55,445 nucleotides of DNA, from the NCBI GenBank assembly GCA_014860455.1, contig JACZJQ010000214.1, positions 1 through 55,445 on the forward strand, in the 5' to 3' direction. A model generated the notes under the pieces. That model saw only the letters and a program-made list of their open reading frames with translations, was not told the origin of the DNA and did not search any database. Of this stretch, positions 19,422 through 26,869 are shown piece after piece; the stretch's first letter is position 1; every line of letters starts with the position of its first letter. Source of the DNA: Bryobacteraceae bacterium (GTDB lineage Bacteria > Acidobacteriota > Terriglobia > Bryobacterales > Bryobacteraceae). Made by a program: the position numbers and the translations under genes.

Positions 19422-19692
19422 CGCTCCGTTCGACGAGGTCGAGTATCCGATCACGGATACGATCGACCTTCACGCCTTCGCGCCGCGCGACGCCAAGACG
19501 GCCGTCGAAGCATGGCTTGAAGCTGCGCACGCGCGCGGCTTCAAGGCGCTCAGGATCATCCACGGCCGCGGCATCGGGGCGCAGCGCGACATGGTGCGCA
19601 AGGTGCTCGCGCGCACGCCTTACGTGCTCGAATTCGGCGACGCCCCTGCCGAGGCGGGCGGCTGGGGCGCCACCGTCGTGACTCTTCGTTAG
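19405..19692 (+). CDS. Free-standing Smr-domain protein
   Basis: A 95-residue protein consisting of little more than an Smr (small MutS-related) domain. The core HGRGIG motif sits in ALRIIHGRGIGAQRDMVRKVL, and the N-terminal box is TIDLHAFAPRDA, close to the family LDLHG motif but with A for G. Smr domains are nicking endonucleases or nucleic-acid binders. A second Smr domain ends the MutS2 protein encoded just beyond. The start overlaps the GT39-like gene by 17 bases, and the end overlaps the convergent oxidoreductase by 4. Confidence 0.85.
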   Translation: MNSESDAPFDEVEYPITDTIDLHAFAPRDAKTAVEAWLEAAHARGFKALRIIHGRGIGAQRDMVRKVLARTPYVLEFGDAPAEAGGWGATVVTLR

Positions 19693-20861
19693 ACCATCTT
19701 CTTCGCGGCCGCGTCCCACTTGATCCGCCGGCCCGTGCGCAACGACTCCATCGCCATGGCCAGCGATATCGAAGTTCCCAGACCGGCTTCAACAGCGGCC
19801 GTCGGGTCTTTCCTCGAAACAATGCAGTCCAGGAAATTGCGGATATGTTCGCGCGTGGCGACGACGAATGAGCCCACCTTGGCGTCCTGCACCGACGGGG
19901 CGATCTTGACCTCGGCGCTCTGCGGCCACAGGGCAAATCCCTCGCGCGCGACGTCTAGCCGCGCCTTGGTGCCGTGGTAGTGGTTCATCTGGTCGTTGTG
20001 CGTGTGGTAGCGCATCGCCTTGTAGCCGAGCGTGAAGACGGCGATATAGTTCTCCGGATACTCCACGGTCATCGACGCGGTCTCCGGGATCTCGCCGCCG
20101 CCGAGATTCAACTGGCCTCCGGCGCAGGTGACCGCGGCCGGCATCGGCGAGTTCATGTACCACTGGATGCAGTCGATGGCATGGGCCGCCTGGCCGACAA
20201 GCAACCCGCCCGAGTAGTCGTGATAGTAGTACCAGTTAAAGAAACGGCTCTGGTCGAGCGGACGTTGCGGCGCGGGTCCGAGCCACTGTTTCCAGTCCAG
20301 CGCTCCGCGCAACTGCGCCTGCGACAGCCTGTCCTGATAGTTGATCCACCACGAGTTCACCAGCCGCACATCGCCCAGCACGTCGGGCCGCGCGTACTTG
20401 TTCTTGATCTCCAGGAACAGTGATCCGCTGCGGCGCTGCGTGCCCACCTGGCAGATGCGCTTATGCCGCCGCACGGCCTCCAGCATACGAAAGCCTTCGC
20501 CGGGCAGGTGGCACATCGGCTTCTCGACATACATATCCTTGCCGGCCTGCGCGGCGTCGATGGCCATGGTGGCGTGCCAGTGATCGGGGGTCGAGATGAT
20601 GACGGCGTCGATCGCTTTGTCGTCCAGCAACCGGCGGTAGTCGGAATAGGGCTTGGCGCCTGTGGACGCCTGCTTCAACCCGGCCTGGAGATTCGGTTCA
20701 TAGACATCGCAGACCGCCGTCATCTGCGCACCGATCTCCTTGAACTCGGACGTCAGCAACCGCCCTCGCCCGCCGCTGCCGATCACGCCTACGCGTGGCG
20801 TATCCGCCGCCAGTGCGCGAGCCGCCGCGCCGGCCGTCATCAGGAATGTTCGCCGTTTCAT
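19689..20861 (-). CDS. Gfo/Idh/MocA-family oxidoreductase with Tat-type signal
   Basis: A 390-residue NAD(P)-dependent sugar-type oxidoreductase. The N-terminus MKRRTFLMTAGAAARALAA is a twin-arginine-like export signal. It is followed by the Rossmann loop RVGVIGSGGRGRLL and the EKP motif (MYVEKPMCHLPGEG) of the family. HDYSGGLLVGQAAHAIDCIQ supplies the usual active-site histidine. Exported members are abundant in soil Acidobacteriota and Planctomycetes and act on unknown sugars or cyclitols. It starts 31 bases after mutS2 and is probably the last gene of that operon. Confidence 0.88.
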   Translation of the reverse strand: MKRRTFLMTAGAAARALAADTPRVGVIGSGGRGRLLTSEFKEIGAQMTAVCDVYEPNLQAGLKQASTGAKPYSDYRRLLDDKAIDAVIISTPDHWHATMAIDAAQAGKDMYVEKPMCHLPGEGFRMLEAVRRHKRICQVGTQRRSGSLFLEIKNKYARPDVLGDVRLVNSWWINYQDRLSQAQLRGALDWKQWLGPAPQRPLDQSRFFNWYYYHDYSGGLLVGQAAHAIDCIQWYMNSPMPAAVTCAGGQLNLGGGEIPETASMTVEYPENYIAVFTLGYKAMRYHTHNDQMNHYHGTKARLDVAREGFALWPQSAEVKIAPSVQDAKVGSFVVATREHIRNFLDCIVSRKDPTAAVEAGLGTSISLAMAMESLRTGRRIKWDAAAKKMV

Positions 20862-20892
20862 GTTTAGCAGTCTATCGCTGACCGGCGCCGGA

Positions 20893-23310
20893 CTAAAGCG
20901 ACTTCAGTTCGGCAATGGTAGCGCCGGTACCGCCCTCGGCGGGCGTGGCCGGGCCGAAATTGTCTACATGCGGGTGCTTCGACAACAGTTGCTGGACCAT
21001 CTTCTTGAGGATCCCCATGCCGTGGCCGTGCACGATGCGGACGCGCGTGACATCGGCCAGCGCACAGCCGTCGATGAAGCGTTCAAGCTCGACCTCTGCT
21101 TCATCCGACGTCTTGCCGATGATGTTCAACTCGCTGGCCAGCGTCTCGTAGCGCGGTCCGGCGGTGAATGAAACGCCTTGCGGCAGCCGCTTGCCCTGCC
21201 CCGACGATTCCGGCAGCACCTCGCGGATGTCGCCCGTGGGCGCCTGCATTTTGAGGAACCCGACCTCGACCTCGACCATGCCGCCGCCCATCACCCGCAA
21301 CACCTTCGCCGGCTGGCTGAGGTCTTTCAACTTCACCCTCATGCCCGGCGCCAGATTCTCGAGCGACGGTTTCGCCGGCTCCGCCTTGCCCTGGGCCAGT
21401 GCCGTGAACTCTTCCTTCATCTCGCGGCGGGCCCGCGCCATGTCGCGTTGTGCGCGTTCTGCCTGGCGGCGCGTTTCCGGTACGGCCGAGGCCCGGCCGA
21501 TGGCATCGCGGGCCTCCTGCTCGAAGGTGCGCATGGCCTTCTCGGCGCGGTCCTCGATCTCACGCACACGCCGCGATTCGCGCTTTTCGAGTTCGGCGAC
21601 AAGCTGCTTTTCGCGGGCTTCGAGTTCAAGCTGGCGGCGTCGTAATGCGGCGGCTTCCTCGCGCGCCTCGGCCACCTTGGTTTCGAGTTCCTTGAGGAAA
21701 TGCGCGATGTCGCGTTCGGTGTCAGACATCGCCGCCCGCGCACGGTCGATCAACCGTTGCGGCAGCCCGAGCCGGGACGCGATGTCCAATCCGGCCGATT
21801 TGCCGGGCGCGCCGGTGCGCAGTTCGTAGGTCGGTTCGAGGGTTTCTTCGTTGAAGCCCATCGACGCGTTGACGACGCCCGCCGTGGTCGCGCCATACAC
21901 CTTCAGCGCCAGCAGGTGTGTCGATGCCAGGGTAAACGCGCCGAAGCGGTTGAACTCATCCAGCACAGCCACGCCCAGCGCTCCGCCCTCTTCCGGGTCG
22001 GTCGCGCGGCCAAGTTCGTCGAGCAACACCAGTACACCCGGCGCTCCGGCTTCGACAATCTCCTTGACGCGTGTCACGTGGGCGCTGAAACTCGATAGGC
22101 TCTGTTCGATCGACTGGTTGTCGCCGATATCCGCCAGCACGTCGTCAAACACCGGCAGCACCGCCTCGTCGGCCGGCACCGGGAATCCGGATTGGGCCAT
22201 GAGGACCAGCAATCCGGCGGTCTTCAGCGTCACCGTCTTGCCGCCCGTGTTCGGGCCGGAGATCAGCAGCGAGCGGTTCCGCGAGTCGAGTTCAAACGAC
22301 ACGGGCACTACCTGCATCCGCTTCCGGCGCAGGACGTCCTGAAGCAACGGATGGCGGGCGCGCTTGAGTTTGAGGACGGGCGCCTCGTCCGGCGAGAACG
22401 TGGGAATGACGCAATCGAAGGCTTCGGCGAAACGGGCCTTGGCAAAGGCGAAGTCCAGCGCGGCCAGGGCGACGGCGGCGGCGCCGATTTCACGCGACTG
22501 CGCGCGAAGACGGTCAGTGAGTTCGGCCAGGATCCGCCGCACCTCGCGCATCTCGTCGTCGGTCAACCGGACCAGGTCGTTGTTGAGTTCGATCGTCTCC
22601 AGCGGTTCGAGGAACAGCGTGTGTCCGCTGCCGCTGGACCCGTGCACCACGCCGGCGGCTCGCTTCTTCGCCCCTGGCAGCACCGGAACGACGAAACGGT
22701 CGTTGCGGATGGTGACAAACTCCTCCTGCAACATGCCGTCGTCGCGATGCAGCTTGAGGAAGCGTTCCAGCGACGAGTGGATCTCGCGGCGCTGACGTTC
22801 CATCTCGCGGCGGATCTTGGCCAGCGCCGGACTGGCATGATCCGAGATGGTCCCGTCGGGCAGGATCTTGCCCGAGACGGCTTTGACGGCCTCGCGGAAA
22901 TCGGCGATCGTGGCGGCGCGGGCGGCGAGCAACGGGAACGTCTGTGCGTGCGGCTTCAGCGCCTGACGGACCTGTTCGGCCTTTTCCAGCACGGCAATGA
23001 CGGCCTGCAGTTCAAGCGCTTCCAAAACCGAACCCTGGATCCGCAGCTTCGCCAGCGTCGTGCCGGTTTCGGGCAACCCGTCAAACGACAACCGTACCGG
23101 GGCCTCGCCGCCGCGTGTCTTGGGCAGTACTGTTTCGTCGATCCAGGCCATCGCTTCGGCCGTCTCGGCAAGCTGGGCTTCGGCGCCGGCGCGGTTGGCC
23201 GAGGGTTGAACTTCGTCCAGCAGGTTCCTGCCGCCGTCGCTTGCCACCCAGCGGCGGATCAGCGATTTCAGCGTTTCGTATTCCAGCAGTGCGAGGCTTT
23301 CGGCGTTCAT
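20893..23310 (-). CDS. mutS2: Endonuclease MutS2
   Basis: An 805-residue MutS2, which limits recombination and rescues collided ribosomes in different bacteria. The order is: N-terminal core (LEYETLKSLIRRW), ATPase with Walker A GPNTGGKTVTLKT and Walker B VLLDELGRATDPEEGG, and a long charged coiled coil (about 520-640). Then come a KOW-like patch (GMRVKLKDLSQPAKVLRV) and a C-terminal Smr domain with HGHGMG. It lacks the MutS mismatch-recognition domain. The LDLHG box of the Smr is degenerate (LNIIGK). The ATG at 23310 overlaps the NUDIX stop as ATGA. Confidence 0.95.
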   Translation of the reverse strand: MNAESLALLEYETLKSLIRRWVASDGGRNLLDEVQPSANRAGAEAQLAETAEAMAWIDETVLPKTRGGEAPVRLSFDGLPETGTTLAKLRIQGSVLEALELQAVIAVLEKAEQVRQALKPHAQTFPLLAARAATIADFREAVKAVSGKILPDGTISDHASPALAKIRREMERQRREIHSSLERFLKLHRDDGMLQEEFVTIRNDRFVVPVLPGAKKRAAGVVHGSSGSGHTLFLEPLETIELNNDLVRLTDDEMREVRRILAELTDRLRAQSREIGAAAVALAALDFAFAKARFAEAFDCVIPTFSPDEAPVLKLKRARHPLLQDVLRRKRMQVVPVSFELDSRNRSLLISGPNTGGKTVTLKTAGLLVLMAQSGFPVPADEAVLPVFDDVLADIGDNQSIEQSLSSFSAHVTRVKEIVEAGAPGVLVLLDELGRATDPEEGGALGVAVLDEFNRFGAFTLASTHLLALKVYGATTAGVVNASMGFNEETLEPTYELRTGAPGKSAGLDIASRLGLPQRLIDRARAAMSDTERDIAHFLKELETKVAEAREEAAALRRRQLELEAREKQLVAELEKRESRRVREIEDRAEKAMRTFEQEARDAIGRASAVPETRRQAERAQRDMARARREMKEEFTALAQGKAEPAKPSLENLAPGMRVKLKDLSQPAKVLRVMGGGMVEVEVGFLKMQAPTGDIREVLPESSGQGKRLPQGVSFTAGPRYETLASELNIIGKTSDEAEVELERFIDGCALADVTRVRIVHGHGMGILKKMVQQLLSKHPHVDNFGPATPAEGGTGATIAELKSL

Positions 23311-23741
23311 TTCAACATCTCCAGAGCGCGCGCGATCACCGGCGGCGTACCCGGAGCCATCTTCCATTTGTCGAGTTCGTTCACCGGAACCCAGGCGGCA
23401 TCGGCCACGTCGCTGGCCGCCACGAGCGTGCCGCCTTCAAGCTCGCAGATGTAGTCGATGATCACGTAGTGGTATTCAGTGCGGCCATCCGGGCCGGGCA
23501 TGATGCGCTGGAAGATCTCCGCCACAGCAGTTGGCCGGACATGCAACCCGGTCTCTTCCAACACTTCGCGGGTGACGGCCGTTTCCAGACGCTCACCCAC
23601 TTCCACCATGCCGCCGGGCAAGGTCCAATAGCCTTCCAGCGGCGGCTGTCCGCGTTCGATCAACAGCACCGTATCGTCGCGGAAGACAACCGCGCCGACG
23701 CCCAGCAGCGGGCGGGCAGGATATCGCCGGCTGTCGCTCAC
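23307..23741 (-). CDS. NUDIX hydrolase
   Basis: A 144-residue NUDIX enzyme hydrolysing nucleoside-diphosphate-linked compounds. The Nudix box is intact: GGMVEVGERLETAVTREVLEETGL spans about residues 37-62, with the metal-binding REVLEE core. The GTG start (VSDSRRYP) forms a GTGA overlap with the SMP-30 stop, and its own TGA overlaps the mutS2 start. The tight linkage to mutS2 invites a nucleotide-pool role like MutT, but ADP-ribose or NADH pyrophosphatase activity is equally possible from sequence. Confidence 0.88.
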   Translation of the reverse strand: MSDSRRYPARPLLGVGAVVFRDDTVLLIERGQPPLEGYWTLPGGMVEVGERLETAVTREVLEETGLHVRPTAVAEIFQRIMPGPDGRTEYHYVIIDYICELEGGTLVAASDVADAAWVPVNELDKWKMAPGTPPVIARALEMLK

Positions 23742-24607
23742 GGCTGAGCCTGGGCCTGTTTGGCATCCGGGTACACGCGATAGAGCGTCGTCCGGGCGGT
23801 GACATAGAAGGTCTTGTCGTCCGGGCCGAAGCAGAGGTTCGACGGTTTCTCGGGCATCGGGATCCGGCGCAGCAGTTCGCCCTTGGGGCTGTAGATCACA
23901 ATCTGGTTGGCGGCGACGTAGAGGTTGCCCTTGGAATCGGTCTTGAGGCCGTCGGGCGGCCCGTCGATTCCTGTGATGAGCAACCGGGGATTGGACGCCT
24001 CGCCGTCGCGGTTGATGTCCCAGGCGCGGATGGCGCGTTCGTCTGAGACGGCGACATAGAGGATGCGGCCGTCGGGCGAGAGAGCGACGCCGTTCGGACG
24101 GCGGTCCATGCGGACGACGAGGGAGAGGTCGCCTTTGGGGTTGATGTGGAAGACGCCGTTGAAGGGCAGTTCGCGGGTGGCCTCGGCCTTGCCGAAGGCG
24201 GGGTCCGTGAACCAGACGTGGCCGTCGCGGCGGACTGCAATGTCGTTGGGCGCGTTGAAGCGCTTGCCCTCGAATCGCTCCGCAAGCACTTCCACCTTGT
24301 TGTCCGTGCCCGTCCGCGTGATCCGCCGCGCACCGCCCTCGCACGTATAAACCCGTCCGCGGCTGTCGATCGCGTTGCCGTTGGCGCCGCCGCTGTTCTC
24401 GCGGGCCACCTGCTTGCCGTGCTTCAGGCTCCACTTGATGAGCCGGTTCAACGGAATGTCGCTGAACAGAACCGCCGACTCGGGCAGCCAAACCGGCCCT
24501 TCGGTGAACTGGAATCCCGACGCCAGGCGCTCGATGAGCGGCTGGTCCTGGCTCGCGTGGAGCAGGGCGGAGGCGAATCCGAAGGCGGCAAAATCTCTCC
24601 TGAGCAC
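23738..24607 (-). CDS. SMP-30/gluconolactonase-like beta-propeller
   Basis: A 289-residue six-bladed propeller of the SMP-30/gluconolactonase/LRE family, lactonases using a bound divalent metal. Signature segments are FTEGPVWLPESAVLFSDIP, GNAIDSRGRVYTCEGG, NAPNDIAVRRDGHVWFTDP and NGVALSPDGRILYVA. The N-terminus MLRRDFAAFGFASALLHA looks like an export signal with paired arginines. It starts at GTG and heads the operon with NUDIX, mutS2 and the oxidoreductase. Together with the Gfo/Idh/MocA enzyme it could form a sugar oxidation step (dehydrogenase plus lactonase); this is inference. Confidence 0.85.
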   Translation of the reverse strand: MLRRDFAAFGFASALLHASQDQPLIERLASGFQFTEGPVWLPESAVLFSDIPLNRLIKWSLKHGKQVARENSGGANGNAIDSRGRVYTCEGGARRITRTGTDNKVEVLAERFEGKRFNAPNDIAVRRDGHVWFTDPAFGKAEATRELPFNGVFHINPKGDLSLVVRMDRRPNGVALSPDGRILYVAVSDERAIRAWDINRDGEASNPRLLITGIDGPPDGLKTDSKGNLYVAANQIVIYSPKGELLRRIPMPEKPSNLCFGPDDKTFYVTARTTLYRVYPDAKQAQAQP

Positions 24608-24674
24608 GTCTTTATTCTAAGGTTTCTTATAAACCGGACGAAATGGTCTGATAGTATGTGAAGTGAGGAAGTCC

Positions 24675-25370
24675 ATGCGAGCGCTCTTCTCCTTGTTCGT
24701 ATTCGCCGCCGTCCTTTGTGCCGGCGGCCATGACGCTCCGGCAGCAATGGCGCCGGAACAGGCGCTGGCGCGGCTGCGCGCCGGCAACACCCGTTTTGTG
24801 AAGCACAAGGAGAAGCACCCGGACATCTCGTTCGACCGGCGGCGCAGCATCTCCCGCGACGGCCAGCATCCCTATGCCGTCATCCTCGGCTGTTCTGATT
24901 CCCGCGTACCGCCCGAACTGATCTTCGACGAAGGCCTCGGCGATCTCTTCGTCATCCGCGATGCCGGCAACGTGGTGGACGACGAGGTTCTGGGCAGCAT
25001 CGAGTATGCGGTGGAGCATCTGGGCGTTCGTTTGGTCGTGGTGCTTGGACACGAAAAGTGCGGTGCGGTCTCGGCCGCCGTCGCTGGCGGCGAGGCCCAC
25101 GGCCACATCAAGTCCGTCATGAAGGCGATCCAGCCGGCCGTTGACGAGACGGCGGGGATGCCGGGCGACCATGTCCACAACTGCGTGCTGGCGAACGCTC
25201 GCCGAGTGGCGCGGCTGATCCGCGAATCCGAGCCGATTCTTAAGCCGGCGGTCGACCGCAAGCAGATTCAGGTTGTGGCGGCCGATTACGACCTCGAGAC
25301 CTTCATGGTCGAGTTTCTCGACCTGCCTGCCGCCGCGGGCAAGAACGCACTCCAATCTGCGCTGAAGTAA
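24675..25370 (+). CDS. Beta-class carbonic anhydrase, exported
   Basis: A 231-residue zinc enzyme interconverting CO2 and bicarbonate. The zinc and catalytic residues are visible: GCSDSRVPPE (Cys and the Asp-Arg dyad) and LGHEKCGAV (His-x-x-Cys). The ATG at 24675 is preferred to the GTG at 24663 because GAGGAAG lies 5 bases upstream and because it opens a clean signal peptide (MRALFSLFVFAAVLCAGG). Export suggests a periplasmic role, perhaps CO2 capture or pH balance. It is divergent from the SMP-30 gene over 67 bases. Confidence 0.92.
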   Translation: MRALFSLFVFAAVLCAGGHDAPAAMAPEQALARLRAGNTRFVKHKEKHPDISFDRRRSISRDGQHPYAVILGCSDSRVPPELIFDEGLGDLFVIRDAGNVVDDEVLGSIEYAVEHLGVRLVVVLGHEKCGAVSAAVAGGEAHGHIKSVMKAIQPAVDETAGMPGDHVHNCVLANARRVARLIRESEPILKPAVDRKQIQVVAADYDLETFMVEFLDLPAAAGKNALQSALK

Positions 25371-25425
25371 GACATGCGGGGTGACTGCCGGGCGGGCAGC
25401 AAGTAAGATAGAGACGAGTCTGGCC

Positions 25426-26106
25426 ATGCCATCCCGCCGTCCGTCGGTCCTCGCACACGAGAACTTTGTCAAGCACCGGGAAGCGATTGCGCGGCTTCCG
25501 CTTGCCGAGCGCTTTGCCTATATCGCGGCCAACAATGTTTGGGGGAGTCCGGAGTCGCGTTCCGGGACGGGTTCGGCGCTGGAGCAGACGCAAACGCTGA
25601 TCGAAACTATCCCGGCCGTGCTGCGCCGGGTGGGCGCGGATTCGCTGCTCGATATCCCGTGCGGCGACTTCCACTGGCTGTCGATGGCCGATCTTGGCGT
25701 GGACTACACAGGCGCGGACATCGTCCAGGATCTTGTGGATGCGAACAGCCGGCGGTATGGCGCTCCGGGCCGGCGGTTTCTGCGGCTGGATCTGACAGCG
25801 GACAGGCTGCCGCGGGCGTCCGTGGTCTTGTGCAGGGATTGCCTGGTCCACCTCAGCTTCGCCAACATCGCGCGAGCTTTGGCCAACGTCCGCGCCTCGG
25901 GCGCCGGTCACCTGCTGATGACCCACTTCCCGCTGACCGAAGAGAACGCTGATGTCGAGGATGGCGACTGGCGGTCGTTGAACCTCACTTTGCCGCCCTT
26001 CAATCTGCCGGCGCCGCTTGAATCACTGGTGGAAAACTGTGGCGAGGATGGCGGAGCCTACGGGGACAAATCCCTTTCGCTGTGGCGGGCAGCGGATCTG
26101 GGTTGA
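25426..26106 (+). CDS. Class I SAM-dependent methyltransferase
   Basis: A 226-residue methyltransferase-fold protein. Motif I is SLLDIPCGDFHWLSMADLG (LDxxCG type), the post-I acidic position lies in YTGADIVQDLVDANSRRYG, and the catalytic-domain strand is VVLCRDCLVHLSF. The substrate is not evident; the PFNLPAPLESLVENC segment may bind it. The start is uncertain: ATG at 25426 is chosen, while GTG at 25381 would add 15 residues. It is 55 bases after the carbonic anhydrase gene. It ends 40 bases from the convergent lipoprotein gene. Confidence 0.75.
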   Translation: MPSRRPSVLAHENFVKHREAIARLPLAERFAYIAANNVWGSPESRSGTGSALEQTQTLIETIPAVLRRVGADSLLDIPCGDFHWLSMADLGVDYTGADIVQDLVDANSRRYGAPGRRFLRLDLTADRLPRASVVLCRDCLVHLSFANIARALANVRASGAGHLLMTHFPLTEENADVEDGDWRSLNLTLPPFNLPAPLESLVENCGEDGGAYGDKSLSLWRAADLG

Positions 26107-26146
26107 TGCGGGCCGCGATGGATTGCGGCCCGCGAGATGAGCCTGA

Positions 26147-26758
26147 CTACTTCACCTTCTTGAGGAACTTGCCGGTGTCGGCGTCGATGTAAACCGAGCC
26201 CAGGCTCGAGCTGACAGTCGACCCGACATAGACGCGCCATGCCGGGTTGGGCGTCTGGTAGGTCCACTCCAGCATAAACTGGATGGGTTGATCGGGGTTC
26301 TTGTCGATGATGGGCTTGAGTTGCTTGCTGGCGGTTTCGAGAGCCGCGGGCGTATCGACCTTCACCTTCTGAATCGGAATGGGAAAGACCCTCGGACGTA
26401 CAGCGTAAGTTGACTCGCTGCCCGAGTACGTGCCCTTGCGGATCGAACCCTCTTCCTGCACGCCATAGGTGAACAGGCGTTGCGTCTTGTCGGTGAGCGA
26501 TACGAATGTCGCCCGCCAAGCGCCGAACTTGCCATCGACGGGCTTGACCGATTCCATATTCATGTTTTCGACGGTCATGATCTGAGCGTCGCTCTTCCAT
26601 TGGCGGGCCGCCTGATACATGTAGAAGACGGCCGACTGGCCGCCAATGGGCTCGGCGGGTTTCACCTCCTTCTTGGCGGCTGGCGCGGTGCTCGTCGAGG
26701 AGCATCCGCCGAGCATCAGGGCGATAATGGCGATTCCGGAGTATAGGGTTCTGTTCAT
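26147..26758 (-). CDS. Hypothetical lipoprotein with a PepSY-like end
   Basis: A 203-residue putative lipoprotein. The signal ends in a lipobox, ALMLGGC, with the cysteine about residue 19, followed by a Ser/Thr/Ala-rich tether. The C-terminal WRVYVGSTVSSSLGSVYIDADTGKFLKKVK resembles the strand pattern of PepSY domains (a value followed by xYxxDADTGK). The function is unknown; PepSY-like lipoproteins often regulate peptidases. It is divergent from the TPR gene. Upstream on this strand GTATAAGAT (26780-26788) could be its -10. Confidence 0.65.
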   Translation of the reverse strand: MNRTLYSGIAIIALMLGGCSSTSTAPAAKKEVKPAEPIGGQSAVFYMYQAARQWKSDAQIMTVENMNMESVKPVDGKFGAWRATFVSLTDKTQRLFTYGVQEEGSIRKGTYSGSESTYAVRPRVFPIPIQKVKVDTPAALETASKQLKPIIDKNPDQPIQFMLEWTYQTPNPAWRVYVGSTVSSSLGSVYIDADTGKFLKKVK

Positions 26759-26779
26759 GGGTTGTCTCCCGTGCCATCT

Positions 26780-26788
26780 ATCTTATAC
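26780..26788 (-). promoter_or_regulatory. Candidate -10 element for the lipoprotein gene
   Basis: Read on the minus strand the bases are GTATAAGAT, containing TATAAG, a 5 of 6 match to TATAAT, about 22-30 bases upstream of the start at 26758. I could not find a good -35 at the right distance, so this is weak. Confidence 0.25.
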
Positions 26789-26795
26789 GGAAAGG

Positions 26796-26823
26796 TGGAC
26801 TTCCACAGCCCTTGTGGCATAAT
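26796..26823 (+). promoter_or_regulatory. Candidate sigma-70 promoter of the TPR gene, with inverted repeat in the spacer
   Basis: A -35-like TGGACT (26796-26801) and -10-like CATAAT (26818-26823) are separated by 16 bases. The -10 is preceded by TG one base away (TGGCATAAT), the extended -10 pattern. The spacer holds a perfect inverted repeat, CCACA then GCCCT then TGTGG (26803-26817), which could be an operator. The start codon of the TPR gene follows about 45 bases downstream. Confidence 0.45.
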
Positions 26824-26869
26824 ACGGCTAACTTCTGCTGTACAGTCCAATCCGCGTAGGGGTAGTCAG

